From NCBI RefSeq assembly GCF_900129755.1, contig NZ_FQWT01000003.1, positions 462,832 through 526,831 of the forward strand: a stretch of 64,000 nucleotides of DNA, given 5' to 3'. The notes below the pieces were generated by a model. That model ran no database searches. It saw nothing but the letters and a program-made list of their open reading frames with translations, and was not told where the DNA came from. Origin of the DNA: Chryseobacterium oranimense (lineage in GTDB: Bacteria > Bacteroidota > Bacteroidia > Flavobacteriales > Weeksellaceae). A program made the translations under genes and the position numbers. How positions within the stretch are numbered: the first letter of the stretch is position 1; each line of letters starts with the position of its first letter. Below, one piece after another: positions 36,401 through 44,924 of this stretch.

Positions 36401-37066
36401 ATTCTGTGTCCCGTCATTTTTTCTTACTAAAACGGTATTTCCGTCAGAGGTTTTAAATTCTGTGGTGATGTTCCCGTCTGCATCTGTTACGCTGTTTTTC
36501 GTCAGTTGGTTGGCAGCATAAGTCCCGTTTTCAGAAAGTGCGGATAAGGTAGCATTATCCTGCCAGGATGTGGAAACCGTATATTTCTTCACTTCTCCTG
36601 CTGTATTTGCAGCATAGGAGATACTTGAAGGATGGGCCGTAAAGTCATTTCCGGGCGGAGTCACTTTCTTTATTCTTCCCAGCGGAGAGTTTTCCAGCTC
36701 TTTTTCTGAATAGATTTTCTCGTTTCCGAAAATATTCACCGCATTACTCAAAGGATCTGCATAGATCGCCCCGTTTTGGGTACCGTTCTGCGGAACAGGC
36801 AGGTATTCTTTAGTCACTCTCCCAAATTCATCATACTGGATATGGGCGACAATATCTTTTCCGGAAGGTGTAGCTTTGATATCTACAACCTGTTTTAGCC
36901 TTCCGAGGTCATCGAAGTACTGAACCTGTTCGGATTTTTTGGTACAGTTCCCGTCAAGACAGGTTTTGGTATATATATAATTCTCCGAGGTGCTTGCATT
37001 GACAGTCTGGGCATTGAAATATGCCGTTGCAGACAACAGGGTGAAGAGTGATATTATTTTTTTCAT
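33449..37066 (-). CDS. RHS repeat toxin with ParB-like C-terminal tip
   Basis: A 1205-residue secreted RHS protein. Signal peptide (ending AYFNAQ), many YD-type repeats (YDEFGRVTKEYLP, YDGLGRLVEKKLP, YDRQDRLIATQD), and the core end [20 protein letters not shown]...FIDPDGR at about residue 890-920. The variable tip (about 921-1205) has a Gly/Ser-rich linker, then helices and a final domain with DGKIILTEGNHSMNAAIRYA (about 1150-1169), which resembles the ParB/Srx-type G-x-H-R nuclease motif, here with GNHSMNAA. It ends in an AT-rich stretch. RHS shells encapsulate the tip for release after cleavage. Export is by Sec; the next step is unknown, as no T9SS domain is present. Third gene of its operon. 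Confidence 0.85.
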   Translation of the reverse strand: MKKIISLFTLLSATAYFNAQTVNASTSENYIYTKTCLDGNCTKKSEQVQYFDDLGRLKQVVDIKATPSGKDIVAHIQYDEFGRVTKEYLPVPQNGTQNGAIYADPLSNAVNIFGNEKIYSEKELENSPLGRIKKVTPPGNDFTAHPSSISYAANTAGEVKKYTVSTSWQDNATLSALSENGTYAANQLTKNSVTDADGNITTEFKTSDGNTVLVRKNDGTQNVDTYYVYNEFGQQVIVIPPMAAVAAVNQTALDNLCYQYRYDGLGRLVEKKLPGKGWEYMVYDRQDRLIATQDANQKPNNKWTYTRYDQFGRIAYTGIATDYANRGQLQYYMNTAGVANAANNATRTSSPSFSLSGMDIYYTNDAIPEHLDNVLTVNYYDTYPQYSFNPSFPATILGQNVITDNQNANVNTKNLPVLSLTKNIEDDNWTKNYIWYDEKSRAVGTYSINHLGGYTKTESLLDFAGVTQLSKVYHKRLTTDTEKVITQTFEYDAQNRLKKHYHQVDSQPQELLTENTYNELSRLSNKKVGNNLQSIDYVYDVRGALTKVNDPANLNGKLFGYELKYNNPANTAAKFNGTISEVDWRTANDNVLRRYTYQYDGLNRLKKGAYSEPGSSVPQNDFYNETVTYDMNSNIMSLQRNTKGVSGTASQIDNLAYAYTGNRLNSVTDSSTNYSGYPDTSGNTISYDDNGNMKNHTDKGVLQIDYNFHNLPAKITFNQTYRVRNLVTGSLTNRNVTTNYTFKADGTKLRKVYKYGGDLFVGEVSISTDYLDGFQYESQTASAPFTLKFVPTAEGYYNFENNKYIYSYTDHLGNVRLSYTQNGSGPEIIEENNFYPFGMKHEGYNALAGNPAYKYQYNGKELQQETGWSDYGARMYMSDIARWGVVDPLAEASRRFSPYNYALNNPVSFIDPDGRRAMTPIGAGEGGAPGGSLWWYYAGGGSATSGSAESWIGESTGEGRGGSAGGSGFVTEAETYGETEEYKNLMAYANGPDYFGGFDFGQFGEDPPGSKLKLSERTANWVQENIRGPLSGWLDTHTRNAFVLDAAGKARMDDLRGQMTDYMRLNVGGGIKWGAEHGLVGSGLGTGLVGAYGGAAISMENKIANFAKKAGIYSGQKSLSKNSEAIIEASYKLMKAGKFNKQGAGFITTDGKIILTEGNHSMNAAIRYAIETGNVRYIKTILSGNFTRNVNAKEYGIPIRNFLTK
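34311..34473 (-). repeat. duplicated RHS core segment (full-length copy)
   Basis: The partner of 32362-32524, encoding the last part of the RHS core up to RRAMTP, the exact point at which the two toxin tips diverge. Confidence 0.85.
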
Positions 37067-37071
37067 CGTGA

Positions 37072-39867
37072 TTAGTGTTTATAGTTATACTGGTATTCCT
37101 TCAAAGTTTTACCCGTGGCATCCGTAATTTTTATCAGCCTGTTGGCATGATCATACAGATAAGTGGTTTTCATGCCGTTTGAAAAGATACTGTTCGTTAT
37201 ACCGATCAGCGGATCATAGGTATATGTGGTAACGGAATAGTTTTTTAATGCAGGGTCTTTTCTAAGGTTTTCCAGAGCCTGCAGCAAAGAGGATTCAGTA
37301 GCAGGGTTAGCTGCATCGGCATTTGAAGCATTAACGGCAGCTGTTACAGTGGCCAGATTCATGACCTGGCTGTACGGCAGACCTTCAATCTTAGCAATAG
37401 GCTGTGTTTGATCATATCCCCAGATGGTCGTTACCGGGAAATTGGCTTTATCGGAAATCTGTACAAGGTTGCCTTTCTCATCATATACATCAAGGGTAGC
37501 TGTTGTAAACTGTGCCTGGCTCTGCGTATTGTATCCCATAACAGATGATGGGTACAAATTGGAAGCATTATCAAATTTTGTTTCCGATTTATCTACGACA
37601 GCCCCGTTTACCTTCACTTCGGTCTGAACCGGTATGGAGATCATATTGGCATTCATCAGTCGGGTATTGTTCGTGTCTGATGCATAGCTTATCTTTTTCT
37701 CGGTTACTTTTCCGTCTGAAGCCGTTTCTTTGATTAAATAAGGCTGGAAATTACCTGCATTGGAAAAGGTTTCTGTTATATTCTGTAAGCTGCTTCCGTT
37801 ATCAAAATACGTTTTGGATGTGGTCTTGGAAGATTTCATCCATGAAGCTTTGGATTTATATCCGGAACATAATGAGTATTCAGGTACATTATTGATTTCC
37901 TCAAAAACATATTCCATGTTCTCATCAGATACTAACTGGTTCTGCTGATTGAAAGTTTCCTTTTTACTGAGCACACCGGATGAAACTATATTGTAATACT
38001 GCTTATAAAAGAAATTTCCACTTATTTCATAATCGTCCGGCGTTTTGAAATAATATTTTGCATATCCGATGTTTCCGGACTCTCCACCATAAATTTCCTT
38101 AACATTGGTATATAAATTAAAGCTGCTTGCGTAGTCCTCATCATTACATACCTCATTCGTAAATTCTTTCCCACTGGAGTCGTTGGGATTAGAAAATGAA
38201 TTATAATTATAGGTTACAGATTTTTTCAGACTATTAGCCGATGTATAATATTTAATGTTGGCTATACGCGGAACTTCAGTTGGTATACTATTCTTGTACG
38301 GAGCTGAAAGGCTGGCAATGGAATAGGTTTTAATTGAACCATTTCCGTTTCCCGTTATTTTAAAGGTATAATTTCCTGGAGTCAGATTGTAGTATTTTAT
38401 TCCTTCACAGCTGGTATATCCGTTCATTTCAGCTCCTGCCGAATTTATGAGCTTATAGATTGGTGGGACAACAATATCTCCATGTATGTCATGGATGGTG
38501 TAAACTTCTGAAGTCAATTGGGTCACATAAAACTTTTTCGCTTCAGTTACCTGGAATGTATAGTTCCTGTTAATATTGGTATCAAAATCAGCAGTATTGG
38601 CAAGGCTTAAAAACTGTATATCCGGCCGTGTTATTTCATTATTACTCAACTGGATACTGCTATTGTCCTGATATGTTTCGCCTGCTTCGAAATTATAGAC
38701 TACATATCCTCCTTCCGGCAATATCATTTTCTTCAATAATCCTAATGTATAGCTTTTCGGATTCTTTTGATTGCTGTCCGGGCAAAGAAAATTCCCATAT
38801 TCATCGGGATTGCCTGACGGGCTGTAATTGGTTTCGGAACCGTACTGGTCATATTCAAATGTCCTGTTTTCTACAATCTGTCCGCTTTTGTCAAGTTTTT
38901 TTATTCCGGCTAGAATTCTTTTATCCTCGTTATTATTTTTAAAGATACTATAAGCATGAAAACTGGAATAATCCAGGCTATATTGAGCAATAAGGTTGGA
39001 AGAAGCATCTGATAATGAAATATTGTTTACCTGATAGGGATCGTCTTTTCCCGAATCTTCCAGAAACTGATTGTAGGTATACCCGATTGTTATTTTACCA
39101 TACCTAGTAGACATGTTTTGCAGCTTACAGTTCTGGTATAACAACGTAGTAGAAGTTCCTGCATATTTGCTGTTCTTCTGATAGGTAAAATTGGCAACAA
39201 TATTATTATTTTCATCGGAGATTTTAGTCAGAAAGAATGCAGATTTGTAATTAAAACCTTTATAACTTACATCATATCTTGAAATACTATAGTCTTCAAA
39301 AATATATTTGATCCCTTTATCATTTGTTAATGTAAAAGAATTAAGGATGAGTGTCGCATTATTGGAGTCTCTTGTATACTCAATTTTAATATTGTTTCCT
39401 GAGATATTATTCAGGCTGAAGGTATTATTTATGGTATCCCGTACAAATTTGAATTTTCCAGATTCCCCGGGAATATCATAGTAATAAATATCATCGAATA
39501 TATTTCTTTTATAATTGGTGGCGTTTGAATCCGAGAATTCCTCATCTGCTCTGCCATTGATTACTCTTGAAATAACCCCTCCTTTCAATAAAGCCCAACC
39601 TAAACCCACTTCACTGCCTGTTTTATTTCCAATGGCGTTATAAGGATGATAGCTTAAAGCCGTTGAAAGTTCCACATTACCATTGCCTGTAGGCAGCGTA
39701 AGCAAAGGAATTGAAATATTCGGAATTCCAGTAGACAATGAAACCGGAGTATTTACATAAGAAGAAAATGAAGAAACCGACGGCATAGGCTCAGGGGTAT
39801 CCCCAAAGTTCCTCTGGGATAAGCCCCAATTAAATATAAATATGAATAATAAAAGTATTTTTTTCAT
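37072..39867 (-). CDS. secreted RHS-associated N-terminal partner protein
   Basis: A 931-residue secreted protein. Signal peptide (ending LSQRNF), then a large beta-rich region that begins VSLSTGIPNISIPLLTLPTGNGNVELSTALSYHPYN, common to RHS-associated proteins of this phylum, and ends in true RHS repeats (TTYTYDPLIGITNSIFSNGM, TTYLYDHANRLIKITDATGK). It has no toxin tip and no T9SS domain. It is 5 bp upstream of the toxin-bearing RHS gene; the two may form one hollow shell, as TcB and TcC-like halves do (inference). Confidence 0.75.
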   Translation of the reverse strand: MKKILLLFIFIFNWGLSQRNFGDTPEPMPSVSSFSSYVNTPVSLSTGIPNISIPLLTLPTGNGNVELSTALSYHPYNAIGNKTGSEVGLGWALLKGGVISRVINGRADEEFSDSNATNYKRNIFDDIYYYDIPGESGKFKFVRDTINNTFSLNNISGNNIKIEYTRDSNNATLILNSFTLTNDKGIKYIFEDYSISRYDVSYKGFNYKSAFFLTKISDENNNIVANFTYQKNSKYAGTSTTLLYQNCKLQNMSTRYGKITIGYTYNQFLEDSGKDDPYQVNNISLSDASSNLIAQYSLDYSSFHAYSIFKNNNEDKRILAGIKKLDKSGQIVENRTFEYDQYGSETNYSPSGNPDEYGNFLCPDSNQKNPKSYTLGLLKKMILPEGGYVVYNFEAGETYQDNSSIQLSNNEITRPDIQFLSLANTADFDTNINRNYTFQVTEAKKFYVTQLTSEVYTIHDIHGDIVVPPIYKLINSAGAEMNGYTSCEGIKYYNLTPGNYTFKITGNGNGSIKTYSIASLSAPYKNSIPTEVPRIANIKYYTSANSLKKSVTYNYNSFSNPNDSSGKEFTNEVCNDEDYASSFNLYTNVKEIYGGESGNIGYAKYYFKTPDDYEISGNFFYKQYYNIVSSGVLSKKETFNQQNQLVSDENMEYVFEEINNVPEYSLCSGYKSKASWMKSSKTTSKTYFDNGSSLQNITETFSNAGNFQPYLIKETASDGKVTEKKISYASDTNNTRLMNANMISIPVQTEVKVNGAVVDKSETKFDNASNLYPSSVMGYNTQSQAQFTTATLDVYDEKGNLVQISDKANFPVTTIWGYDQTQPIAKIEGLPYSQVMNLATVTAAVNASNADAANPATESSLLQALENLRKDPALKNYSVTTYTYDPLIGITNSIFSNGMKTTYLYDHANRLIKITDATGKTLKEYQYNYKH

Positions 39868-39871
39868 CGTG

Positions 39872-41494
39872 TTATTTCTTTATTAGTTTAGCACTTGCTG
39901 TTTTATTATTATCTGTTTTTATCGTCACCAGATACGCTCCCTGAACTAAATTCTGAGTATTAATCTTAGTCACCTTATTTTTAGTCTTCAAGCTTTGAAG
40001 CTGTCTTCCCCCCATATCATACAGCATAATATCAGCCTCCTTAAAATCAATGCCTATTTCTACATAAGCATAGTCTGAAACAGGATTCGGATAAATTTTG
40101 ATGTCTTGTTTTTCAATTAACTGGTCAAGCTGTTTATCCCCTAACTTTACAATCTTCCAGTTCTCTTTTCCAAGTTCTTCTGCACTGGTTCCGGCCAGAA
40201 TAATCGAGCCGTCTCTGTTCAGTTTTATATCAGATAACCTTTCTTCTCTTTTTCTGGATTCTCCTTTTACATGCTTTCTCCACTTTTCATTACCATCCTG
40301 ATCCAGATAAAGCATCCAAAAAGTTTCATCATCAGTCTGTATCTTTCCTTCTGCCTGAGTATAGCCACCAAGTAAAATTCCTTTTGTGACATCTTGATTC
40401 TTGGCTCTTGAATCTTGGCTCTGAATAACACTGGCTCCCATCAGAATATCCCTGTTTCCGAAATTGTAGGATTTCTGCCAAAGCTCTTCGCCTCTTTCAT
40501 TTAATGAGATTAACCAAAGATCCGTTCCTTCTTCTATTCCTACCGATTTATTCCCTGATCTTTCGGATCTGGATTCGCCTCCAATTAAATATCCTGAAGT
40601 GGTTAAGGCTAATGTTCTTAGATGATCATCTCCTTTACCTCCAAAGTTCTTTTCCCATTCTGTTTTTCCGTTCTTGTCAAGCTTAATGATCCAGTAATCT
40701 CCTTCACCATAGTTTTCTGTAGATTTCGGAGTGCGGGATACGGGATGTGTGGTCGTTCCGGCCGTTTTATCAGCAGAGCCTGAAGCACGAATCCCGGAAC
40801 TTCTTGAGTAGACCCCTAACAAAGCTCCCCCGTCTTTAGTAGGAATCATTTTCTCCACTTCATCTAATCCTTTTCCTCCTAAAATTAACTGGGAGATTTC
40901 TTTTCCATCTTTATCGAGTTTTAGAATCAAAACATCTTTTGAGCCATAACCTTTTGTTGAATTCTGAATGTTTCCAGCAACAAAAAATCCTAAATCTGTA
41001 CTTTGAATCACAGATCTTGCTTCTTCATCGGAAGAAGTTCCTAATGTTTTCTGCCATAGTTCATCGCCAAATTCATTAAGCCTAATAAGCCATATGTCTG
41101 ATCCACCTTTGGAGTCTTCTTTTTTATCTAAACCTTTTCCGGAATAAGAAGTGCCGGCAACAAGAAATCCTCCCTCCTGGGTAGCTACAGAAGCTGACAG
41201 GTAATCATGATTCTGACCTGAAAAGTATTTCTCCCAGACTTCTTCTCCCTGCTGGTTTAATTTGATTAAATGGAAATCGTAACCGTTGTTTTGCTTTTGG
41301 CTATTAGCTGCTGGCGTCTGGCTTCTAGACTGAATTGAACTTCCTGTTATTAAGTATTGACCATCAATAGTTGTAGTGATCTGGCTTAGGAAATCCTGAG
41401 TATTGGATTTGATATCTTTCTGCCACAATACTTCCTGGGCAGACAGGCCCAAGAACGTGCATAGAATACATGCACCAGAGTAAATTTTCTTCAT
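39872..41494 (-). CDS. T9SS-sorted beta-propeller protein, first gene of the RHS operon
   Basis: A 540-residue exported protein. Signal peptide (ending GLSAQ), then about seven repeats with the pattern DxWLIRLNExGDELWQKTLG...G-Y-x-(I/V)-(A/G)-G, a propeller-like array, and a C-terminal type A T9SS sorting domain (KIYPNPVSDYAYVEIG ... LVQGAYLVTIKTDNNKTASAKLIKK). T9SS exports and anchors such cargo at the cell surface. It lies 4 bp upstream of the RHS partner gene. Known T9SS biology makes it possible that this protein helps carry or display the RHS proteins, which lack sorting domains themselves, but this is untested. Confidence 0.85.
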   Translation of the reverse strand: MKKIYSGACILCTFLGLSAQEVLWQKDIKSNTQDFLSQITTTIDGQYLITGSSIQSRSQTPAANSQKQNNGYDFHLIKLNQQGEEVWEKYFSGQNHDYLSASVATQEGGFLVAGTSYSGKGLDKKEDSKGGSDIWLIRLNEFGDELWQKTLGTSSDEEARSVIQSTDLGFFVAGNIQNSTKGYGSKDVLILKLDKDGKEISQLILGGKGLDEVEKMIPTKDGGALLGVYSRSSGIRASGSADKTAGTTTHPVSRTPKSTENYGEGDYWIIKLDKNGKTEWEKNFGGKGDDHLRTLALTTSGYLIGGESRSERSGNKSVGIEEGTDLWLISLNERGEELWQKSYNFGNRDILMGASVIQSQDSRAKNQDVTKGILLGGYTQAEGKIQTDDETFWMLYLDQDGNEKWRKHVKGESRKREERLSDIKLNRDGSIILAGTSAEELGKENWKIVKLGDKQLDQLIEKQDIKIYPNPVSDYAYVEIGIDFKEADIMLYDMGGRQLQSLKTKNKVTKINTQNLVQGAYLVTIKTDNNKTASAKLIKK

Positions 41495-41535
41495 CTGTTT
41501 GTGTATTTAGTTAATAGTTAGTTTTTAATTTCGGG

Positions 41536-41566
41536 CAAATTTAACATTTTTTAACACATATACAAA
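41536..41566 (-). promoter_or_regulatory. promoter of the T9SS-RHS operon
   Basis: On the minus strand: TTTG (41563-41566), exactly 19 bases, then TAAATTTG (41536-41543), matching the Bacteroidota -33/-7 consensus and spacing fully. The -7 box ends 41 bases before the ATG at 41494. This is the best promoter match in the window. Confidence 0.65.
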
Positions 41567-41719
41567 TCTCATTGCAGAGATTTAACAGAGGTTTTCTCAC
41601 TTACCTGTGTTTTTATAATGTTTCAAATGATTAATGATGTAAAGGTATCAATGGAAAGCGACAAAACTTGTCGCATAAAAATTTAAAGCCAAATCCGGTA
41701 ATAATCCGCAATAGAAATA

Positions 41720-42442
41720 TTACCGGTAAGTTCCGAAGAGCCTGTCCCAGATGGAGGTATAAAAACCAAAGTTCTTGGTTTCATCCAGATGGTGCTGATT
41801 ATGGAATCTGGTGGTTCCTATAAAAAGCCGGTCAAATGATGCCGGGAAAAATTCCCGGTTCAAATGTCCTATCGTTCCCCAAACTAGATTGATTAACAGA
41901 TAAATAACTATAGAAATTATAGAGAAGTCATAACTCATGAGTAAGGCAAGAATCATCAGTCCAAAACCGATCGTTTCAAAAGGATGCAGGACAAAAAGGC
42001 TCAGGAAATTGGTGCTGACATGCTCATGGTGTTTTCCATGCAGTATTTTATACATAAAAGGCAGATGGGCCGCATAATGAAAGAAATACATCAAAAGATC
42101 CATCAGAAAAATCAAAGCAATGGTTTCCAGAAAGACAGAAACTACGGAAGGTTGGGAATCAATAATAATCCATTTGTTTTTCCATAAAAATACGCCCAGC
42201 AGCATGACGAAACTATTGCAAACAACAGTAAGAAAGCTGAGATAAACATCGGATTTGGTAAGAGGATGGTTTTGTTCCTGCAACAGTTCTTTACGGCACG
42301 TCTTCTCAATAAACTGATACAGCGTGATTGAAAACAGGCACAAAAAGATATTGGATAAAAGACTGAAAATAATCCACTGCAGCCAGCTGAACTGCCAGAA
42401 TATCTTTAAATAGCCGGAAAAATCAAACCAATTAAAATTCAT
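41720..42442 (-). CDS. fatty acid hydroxylase/sterol desaturase family membrane protein
   Basis: A 240-residue membrane protein with about four transmembrane segments and the three His clusters of the family: HYAAH (about 117), HGKHHEH (about 131-137) and HNQHH near 222, which bind a di-iron centre. Members hydroxylate or desaturate fatty acids, sterols, carotenoids or alkylglycerols; substrate unknown. Stands alone; 225 bp separate it from the T9SS-RHS operon start. Confidence 0.9.
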   Translation of the reverse strand: MNFNWFDFSGYLKIFWQFSWLQWIIFSLLSNIFLCLFSITLYQFIEKTCRKELLQEQNHPLTKSDVYLSFLTVVCNSFVMLLGVFLWKNKWIIIDSQPSVVSVFLETIALIFLMDLLMYFFHYAAHLPFMYKILHGKHHEHVSTNFLSLFVLHPFETIGFGLMILALLMSYDFSIISIVIYLLINLVWGTIGHLNREFFPASFDRLFIGTTRFHNQHHLDETKNFGFYTSIWDRLFGTYR

Positions 42443-42775
42443 ACATTTATCATCTTCAACTTAGCTCATAAATATATGAATTCATGCTAAAAAAACCAAT
42501 AATATAAATTTGAAAAGCAAGCTTTTTTTAACTGTTAATGAAAGATAAAATATCAAAATACTTAAGGAAGAGTTTCTCTTAAAGTAATCACTTATCTTAA
42601 TAAAATCATCCGATTTTTACCTTAAATATTTACTAAGTTGTACAGTGAATCAATTAGTAATAAATATTTTCAAATTAATTTATATCTAACATAAAAAATA
42701 ACTAACTTAGGATAGAACAAAAGCGGAATCTGAAAAGCTTATAAAAGAGTAGGAAAACCATAAAAATGTTAATTC
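42443..42775. other. 333-bp AT-rich divergent intergenic region
   Basis: It separates the hydroxylase gene (minus) and the third leader-peptide gene (plus). No operator, repeat or consensus promoter could be recognised. Confidence 0.4.
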
Positions 42776-42976
42776 ATGAAAAATTTAAAAAAAATTTTAA
42801 GAGAGAATTTAAAATTAGTAAAAGGAGGTACCAAGGAAGGGTGTCCGGGACCAGGATCGCCACTGTACCATCCTTATGCTTCACAGGAACAATGTGAAAA
42901 TGCAACAGGAAAAACCTGCTATTATTCAGAGGATAGCTATTGCTTCCCTGCAGGATGGAATGCTGATTTACTTTAA
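42776..42976 (+). CDS. double-glycine leader peptide (bacteriocin-like), copy 3
   Basis: A 66-residue peptide with leader MKNLKKILRENLKLVKGG, the same as the pair at 2.5-2.8 kb and with Gly-Gly again at 17-18. The mature part (about 48 residues) holds four cysteines (GCPGPG, QCENATGKTCYY, YCFPAG) and is otherwise unrelated to the other two. It stands alone with its own terminator, 40 kb from the other copies. Possible roles and exporter as for the others. Confidence 0.8.
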   Translation: MKNLKKILRENLKLVKGGTKEGCPGPGSPLYHPYASQEQCENATGKTCYYSEDSYCFPAGWNADLL

Positions 42977-43000
42977 TAATCTATAATGTAATACACCAGA

Positions 43001-43036
43001 GATCCGTTTCATAACCGAATGTGAAGCGGATTCTAT
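43001..43036 (+). terminator. terminator of leader-peptide copy 3
   Basis: GATCCGTTTCA (43001-43011) pairs with TGAAGCGGATT (43022-43032) with one G-T type wobble, loop of 10, followed by CTATTTTATTT. Confidence 0.7.
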
Positions 43037-43252
43037 TTTATTTAACATTTTGCTTTAAATAAACGGTTTCCTAAAATCATTTGATTTTACTATAACTTTC
43101 TTTAATCATTAAACTTTCTTACTGATTCAAATATATACACGAAATCATCTTAAGTTTAAGCCACAATAAAAAAAGTTTATATTTTTATTTTAAACACTTT
43201 AACCTGAAAAAGTTAGTATCTAAAAATCAAAGATTTTGTAATTCAAATAAAA

Positions 43253-43525
43253 TCATTTCTGCCTCACTTTTCTCTTCAGTTCACGGACCCGTAAAGTAAG
43301 CTGTTTACGCAGATCATCATGATACTGCCTGTAGTTTTTTATGCTTCTTTCCAGCTGTTTTTTCTGAGCCAGATAATCTTCATACAGCTCGCTTAATTCT
43401 GAGATCTTCGAAATCATATCAGAAGGCTGAATCTCCGGATCACCGGCTGTTTTTTTAAGCAGTCCCCGGTAATATTCCATACGGTCTGTAAGGCTGCTGT
43501 GAAATTTTGGTTCTATTCCCTGCAT
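43253..43525 (-). CDS. small coiled-coil protein of unknown function
   Basis: A 90-residue basic protein. From about residue 38 on it is a likely coiled coil (LYEDYLAQKKQLERSIKNYR ... LRKQLTLRVRELKRKVRQK), with no signal peptide. It is 37 bp downstream of the S41 protease gene and may be the last gene of that operon. No family recognised. Confidence 0.6.
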   Translation of the reverse strand: MQGIEPKFHSSLTDRMEYYRGLLKKTAGDPEIQPSDMISKISELSELYEDYLAQKKQLERSIKNYRQYHDDLRKQLTLRVRELKRKVRQK

Positions 43526-43562
43526 GGTTATGGGTTTAATATATTAAAATTTAAAAAGACGG

Positions 43563-44915
43563 TCACTTTCCAATGGCTGCAGAAGGTGTATCGCTCTGAA
43601 ATAAAATCTTAATACTTCCATCCAAAGCATTTTTACCTGCTGATTTTGAATAAATATTATTCATAGCTTCTGCAATGAGGGTTTCCTGAGAATCTCCAAG
43701 AGGCAAAAGCGGTAATGCGGCATACTCACTCGCTGCAATCTGCGGGGAAATTCCATTGTTGTAGCTCCCTTCCCCATCGGCATTGAAAACTTTATAAATA
43801 ACAGGATGCAGCTGCCATGAGATCTTTTTAGGTTTCCTCTTGTCTTCCACCATAAATCCGGCCATATCTTTACCGAGGGTCACATCCCCTACCTGAATCA
43901 CCTGCATATAAGGTTTAAGGTTATTGATCACAATTTCCGAAGCAGATGCTGTACTTCTTGAAGTTAAAATATATACTTTATTAAGGTTCAAAGCATTGGT
44001 ACGAAGGGCATTGAAATCAAGAGCTGCCGGATCGTAGGCAATCTGCCGGGCAAATGTTCTTTTCACTTCACCACCGTTTTTGTTTCCTTTATAAATAATG
44101 AACGGAGAAGAGGATGATATCCCAGAAGGAATCATCGAACAAAGTGCTGCAGCCGAGGATACAGACCCTCCGTAGTTATAGCGTAGATCCAGAATCAGTT
44201 CCTGTATTCCAGCTGCTTTGAAAGCTGCAAATTTTTGGTTTAATGAAGAAGTTATTCCATCCGGAAAATCATAAATGTAAAGGTAGCCTGTTTTTTTACC
44301 GTTTTTTTCAAATATTTTAGACTCTAAAGGCTGTTCAAAGGAATATCCGTAATATACTGTGATGTTCTTTTCATCAGTAACGGCACCGTTTTTCCAATTA
44401 CCAACCCGGAGTTCTATTACTGTCTTATCTTTAATAGACGAAGTTAATTCTTCCGCATTGGCAGCTGTAATAGCCGTACCATTAATTTTAGTAATCATCA
44501 TTCCTCTTTCCAGCCCGGAATTGAATGCCGGGGAATTTTTCATAACCAGTTTTACCGTTGTCACTACATTTCCATTGGCCAGTTGGATCACGGCATAGTC
44601 AAAACCGTACATATTCCGTACAGAACGGGGATAGGAAGAAGGATCCTGTGTATCTACAGCAAACGAAAAACGGTCCTGAGCAGAAAGCAGGTTTTTAAAA
44701 AAGTCTTTCACAGGAAGATGATAATCAGGTTTGGCAGGCATTTGCTCTGCCCAGTAATAATATCTTTTCATGCTGTCCTGTACCCAAAGGTTGACCGATT
44801 CCGTACTTCCTTCCGGAAAAACAGGAGCTCCCTCATCATCATTGCGGATGCATGATAAGATAAAGACAGAAACTGCAAGAAGAAAGAGCAGCTGAAAGGT
44901 AAAATGCTTTTTCAT
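43563..44915 (-). CDS. S41 family (C-terminal processing) peptidase, lipoprotein
   Basis: A 450-residue periplasmic or surface lipoprotein: hydrophobic start and lipobox FILSC (Cys22). A PDZ domain spans about 105-190 (SPAFNSGLERGMMITKINGT), then an S41 core with LDLRYNYGGSVSSAA. The catalytic Ser-Lys dyad is Ser324 (STASASEIV) and Lys349 (TLGKDMAGF), 25 residues apart as in CtpA-like enzymes. Bacteroidota lipoprotein versions degrade or process outer proteins; the substrate is unknown. It is 9 bp after a lipoprotein gene in an operon with a TonB receptor. Confidence 0.9.
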   Translation of the reverse strand: MKKHFTFQLLFLLAVSVFILSCIRNDDEGAPVFPEGSTESVNLWVQDSMKRYYYWAEQMPAKPDYHLPVKDFFKNLLSAQDRFSFAVDTQDPSSYPRSVRNMYGFDYAVIQLANGNVVTTVKLVMKNSPAFNSGLERGMMITKINGTAITAANAEELTSSIKDKTVIELRVGNWKNGAVTDEKNITVYYGYSFEQPLESKIFEKNGKKTGYLYIYDFPDGITSSLNQKFAAFKAAGIQELILDLRYNYGGSVSSAAALCSMIPSGISSSSPFIIYKGNKNGGEVKRTFARQIAYDPAALDFNALRTNALNLNKVYILTSRSTASASEIVINNLKPYMQVIQVGDVTLGKDMAGFMVEDKRKPKKISWQLHPVIYKVFNADGEGSYNNGISPQIAASEYAALPLLPLGDSQETLIAEAMNNIYSKSAGKNALDGSIKILFQSDTPSAAIGK

Positions 44916-44924
44916 AGAATGGGT

